Below are positions 6,752 to 7,665 of a stretch of DNA of 7,665 nt, one piece after another. A program made the translations under genes and the position numbers. The notes under the pieces are model-generated. The model ran no database searches. It was given only the letters and a program-made list of their open reading frames with translations, and was not told the origin of the DNA. Position 1 is the stretch's first letter. Each line of letters starts with the position of its first letter. Origin of the DNA: JAZKIX01 sp040384645 (GTDB lineage: Bacteria > Pseudomonadota > Gammaproteobacteria > Burkholderiales > Burkholderiaceae_D); contig JAZKIX010000146.1 in NCBI GenBank assembly GCA_040384645.1, forward strand, positions 1-7,665. The letters are read 5' to 3'.

Positions 6752-7290
6752 ACCGCCAATCCGGGCAAATGGCCAACCAATTGAAGCGCTATCTGGAGCA
6801 ATACAAATACAAGCAAAACCGTCAAATCCAGATTCCCTACCAACGGTATTATTTTGCGAAATGGCCTTAACAGTGGCGCATTAAGCGCCTGCACAAAAGG
6901 TGCCAGCGGCGCTTGTGGATTGACCCAGCTAAATAAAACTTCCAGCAGTAATAGCCCCATAAATCCATATAAAATCCATTGGAGCAGCAAGGTCACACTA
7001 AGGAGTAAATACAACTGCATTGCAAAAATTGGCAACAATGTCGTTTTTAAACCTGTCGCCAATAAAGCAACCAAAATAGCAGCCAGCAGGCTAGCCCAAT
7101 CGTAGCCGCCAAATCCCGGCAACAAGCGTCGTAAGGGTCGAACCAACCAATCCGTCAGTTGAAAAGTGAATTGCCCAACTTGGGCAGGCGGACGGATCCG
7201 GACGGCTTGCATCCAAAAGCGTAGCAATAGTACTGCTGCCATCAAGCCAGCTATGGTGTCGATTATTAGCGTCAGTACACTGAGTAACAC
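6748..7290 (-). CDS. yggT: YggT-family integral membrane protein
   Basis: A 180-residue inner-membrane protein made of two tandem YGGT units, about four hydrophobic helices in all. The family is poorly characterised; homologues are linked to osmotic tolerance in E. coli and to membrane or division-related roles in other lineages. The two repeat signatures are DWLVRPLRRLLPGFGGYDW (47-65) and NAPLLRPFRKIIPLVGNLDL (137-156), each following a membrane segment. The start is GTG (7290-7288): the frame is closed upstream by TGA at 7302-7300, the next Met is residue 17 inside the first helix, and GAGGGGG lies 4 nt upstream. An out-of-frame ATG overlaps just upstream (7294-7292) and could mislead gene callers. 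It overlaps yggU at its 3' end. Its ribosome-binding site abuts the U-tract of an upstream terminator. Confidence 0.92.
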   Translation of the reverse strand: MLLSVLTLIIDTIAGLMAAVLLLRFWMQAVRIRPPAQVGQFTFQLTDWLVRPLRRLLPGFGGYDWASLLAAILVALLATGLKTTLLPIFAMQLYLLLSVTLLLQWILYGFMGLLLLEVLFSWVNPQAPLAPFVQALNAPLLRPFRKIIPLVGNLDLTVLLVFVLLQIALQLVGHLPGLAV

Positions 7291-7301
7291 ACATCCCCCT
7301 C
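7288..7301 (-). promoter_or_regulatory. yggT ribosome-binding site and GTG start
   Basis: Read on the minus strand, GAGGGGG (7301-7295) is followed by ATGT and then the GTG start. The ATG at 7294-7292 touches the Shine-Dalgarno with no spacer and is in a different frame, so GTG is the plausible initiator. The site lies immediately after the terminator T-run. Confidence 0.7.
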
Positions 7302-7345
7302 AAAAAAAATAACCGCCGTGCGACTAAGGTCACACCGCGGTTATT
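7302..7345 (-). terminator. Intrinsic terminator of the H1-like gene
   Basis: A long near-palindrome pairs AATAACCGC (7308-7316) with GCGGTTATT (7337-7345). The stem continues inward through GTG/CAC and GAC/GTC, interrupted by a C/C and a C/A mismatch, to a TAAG tetraloop (7325-7328). On the minus strand it is followed directly by eight T residues (complement of the A-run at 7302-7309). This orientation terminates transcripts of the H1-like gene, whose stop lies 40 bp upstream. The plus-strand side has no T-run, so the element is one-directional. Confidence 0.88.
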
Positions 7346-7384
7346 GTGCCCGAAGAATCCGAGCCTTCCAAGCGAACTCGGAAT

Positions 7385-7665
7385 TTAAGGGCGTCCGCCT
7401 GTGGGAAACGGCCATGCAGCAACTGGACTTAACGCTGTTTTTACCGCAGGAGCAGCGGCTGGAGCGGCGGGCTTTGCTGCGGCTTTCTTTTCTACGGCCT
7501 TTGGCGCTGCAGCTTTCTTTGGTGCTGCTACTGCTTTCTTGGCGACCGGTTTGGCTGCGGCAGCTTTCTTTGGTGCTGCTACTGCTTTCTTGGCGACCGG
7601 TTTGGCTGCGGCAGCTTTCTTTGGTGCTGCTACTGCTTTCTTGGCGACCGGTTTGGCTGCGGCAG
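7385..7665 (-). CDS. Histone H1-like Lys/Ala/Pro-rich DNA-binding protein, C-terminal part
   Basis: A minus-strand frame enters from the right edge and ends at TAA (7387-7385); 92 complete codons are visible and the N-terminus is outside the window. The sequence is almost only Ala, Lys, Pro and Val, strongly basic, and built of a repeated 17-residue unit AAAAKPVAKKAVAAPKK. More degenerate versions follow, then a distinct tail LSPVAAWPFPTGGRP. Such proteins resemble eukaryotic histone H1 tails and AlgP-like proteins; the family binds DNA non-specifically and is thought to influence nucleoid compaction. The WPFPTGxRP tail is one I associate with Burkholderiales members. A strong terminator follows. 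Because only the tail is visible, total length, repeat number and the presence of an N-terminal domain are unknown. Confidence 0.85.
   Translation of the reverse strand, partial: AAAKPVAKKAVAAPKKAAAAKPVAKKAVAAPKKAAAAKPVAKKAVAAPKKAAAPKAVEKKAAAKPAAPAAAPAVKTALSPVAAWPFPTGGRP
7511..7665 (-). repeat. Perfect 51-bp tandem repeat inside the H1-like gene
   Basis: Three copies (7511-7561, 7562-7612, 7613-7663) are identical at every base, and a fourth begins at 7664 and leaves the window. Each encodes 17 residues (8 Ala, 5 Lys, 2 Pro, 2 Val). The period is a multiple of three, so copy-number change keeps the frame. Sequence between about 7455 and 7510 contains related but diverged Lys/Ala units. Confidence 0.97.

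Noticed and set aside
7358..7382. TCCGAG/CTCGGA inverted repeat just after the H1-like stop
   Set aside because: Six pairs with a 13-nt loop and no U-tract; the much stronger hairpin a little further on explains termination.
7511..7665. Tandem repeats considered as a CRISPR array
   Set aside because: The copies are directly adjacent with no unique spacers, keep a reading frame and encode a Lys/Ala/Pro-rich peptide.

Overview
The window looks like conserved chromosomal DNA from a betaproteobacterium, most likely order Burkholderiales and perhaps an Oxalobacteraceae-like lineage. The evidence is the gene order (TlpA-type thioredoxin, aroQ, accB, accC, prmA, zinc-ribbon/DUF3426 protein, nucleoside-kinase-like PfkB protein), a convergent yggT-yggU pair, and a Lys/Ala/Pro histone H1-like protein ending in WPFPTGGRP, a tail I associate with Burkholderiales. 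Genus cannot be fixed from the sequence alone. I see no prophage, insertion sequence, CRISPR array, tRNA or rRNA.

Left to right on the plus strand: the last codons of an unidentified gene overlap (ATGA) a membrane-anchored thioredoxin-like protein. Next come 3-dehydroquinate dehydratase (aroQ), the biotin carrier (accB) and biotin carboxylase (accC) of acetyl-CoA carboxylase, ribosomal protein L11 methyltransferase (prmA), a zinc-ribbon/one-TM/DUF3426 protein 5 bp downstream, and a PfkB kinase resembling Burkholderia nucleoside kinase. A 96-bp accB-accC gap holds a perfect 11-bp inverted repeat, and accC has no evident Shine-Dalgarno sequence.

On the minus strand, from the right edge inward: the C-terminal part of an H1-like protein with three identical 51-bp tandem repeats, an intrinsic terminator, then yggT (GTG start) and yggU overlapping by ATGA. 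The yggT ribosome-binding site directly abuts the terminator's U-tract, which leaves no room for an ordinary promoter between them.

Functionally this is mostly housekeeping: shikimate pathway, the first committed step of fatty acid synthesis, ribosome modification, nucleoside salvage and envelope functions. I found no convincing new multi-gene system. The points most worth a second look are the accB-accC hairpin, the terminator/yggT junction, the perfect H1 repeats, and the poorly characterised DUF3426 protein.
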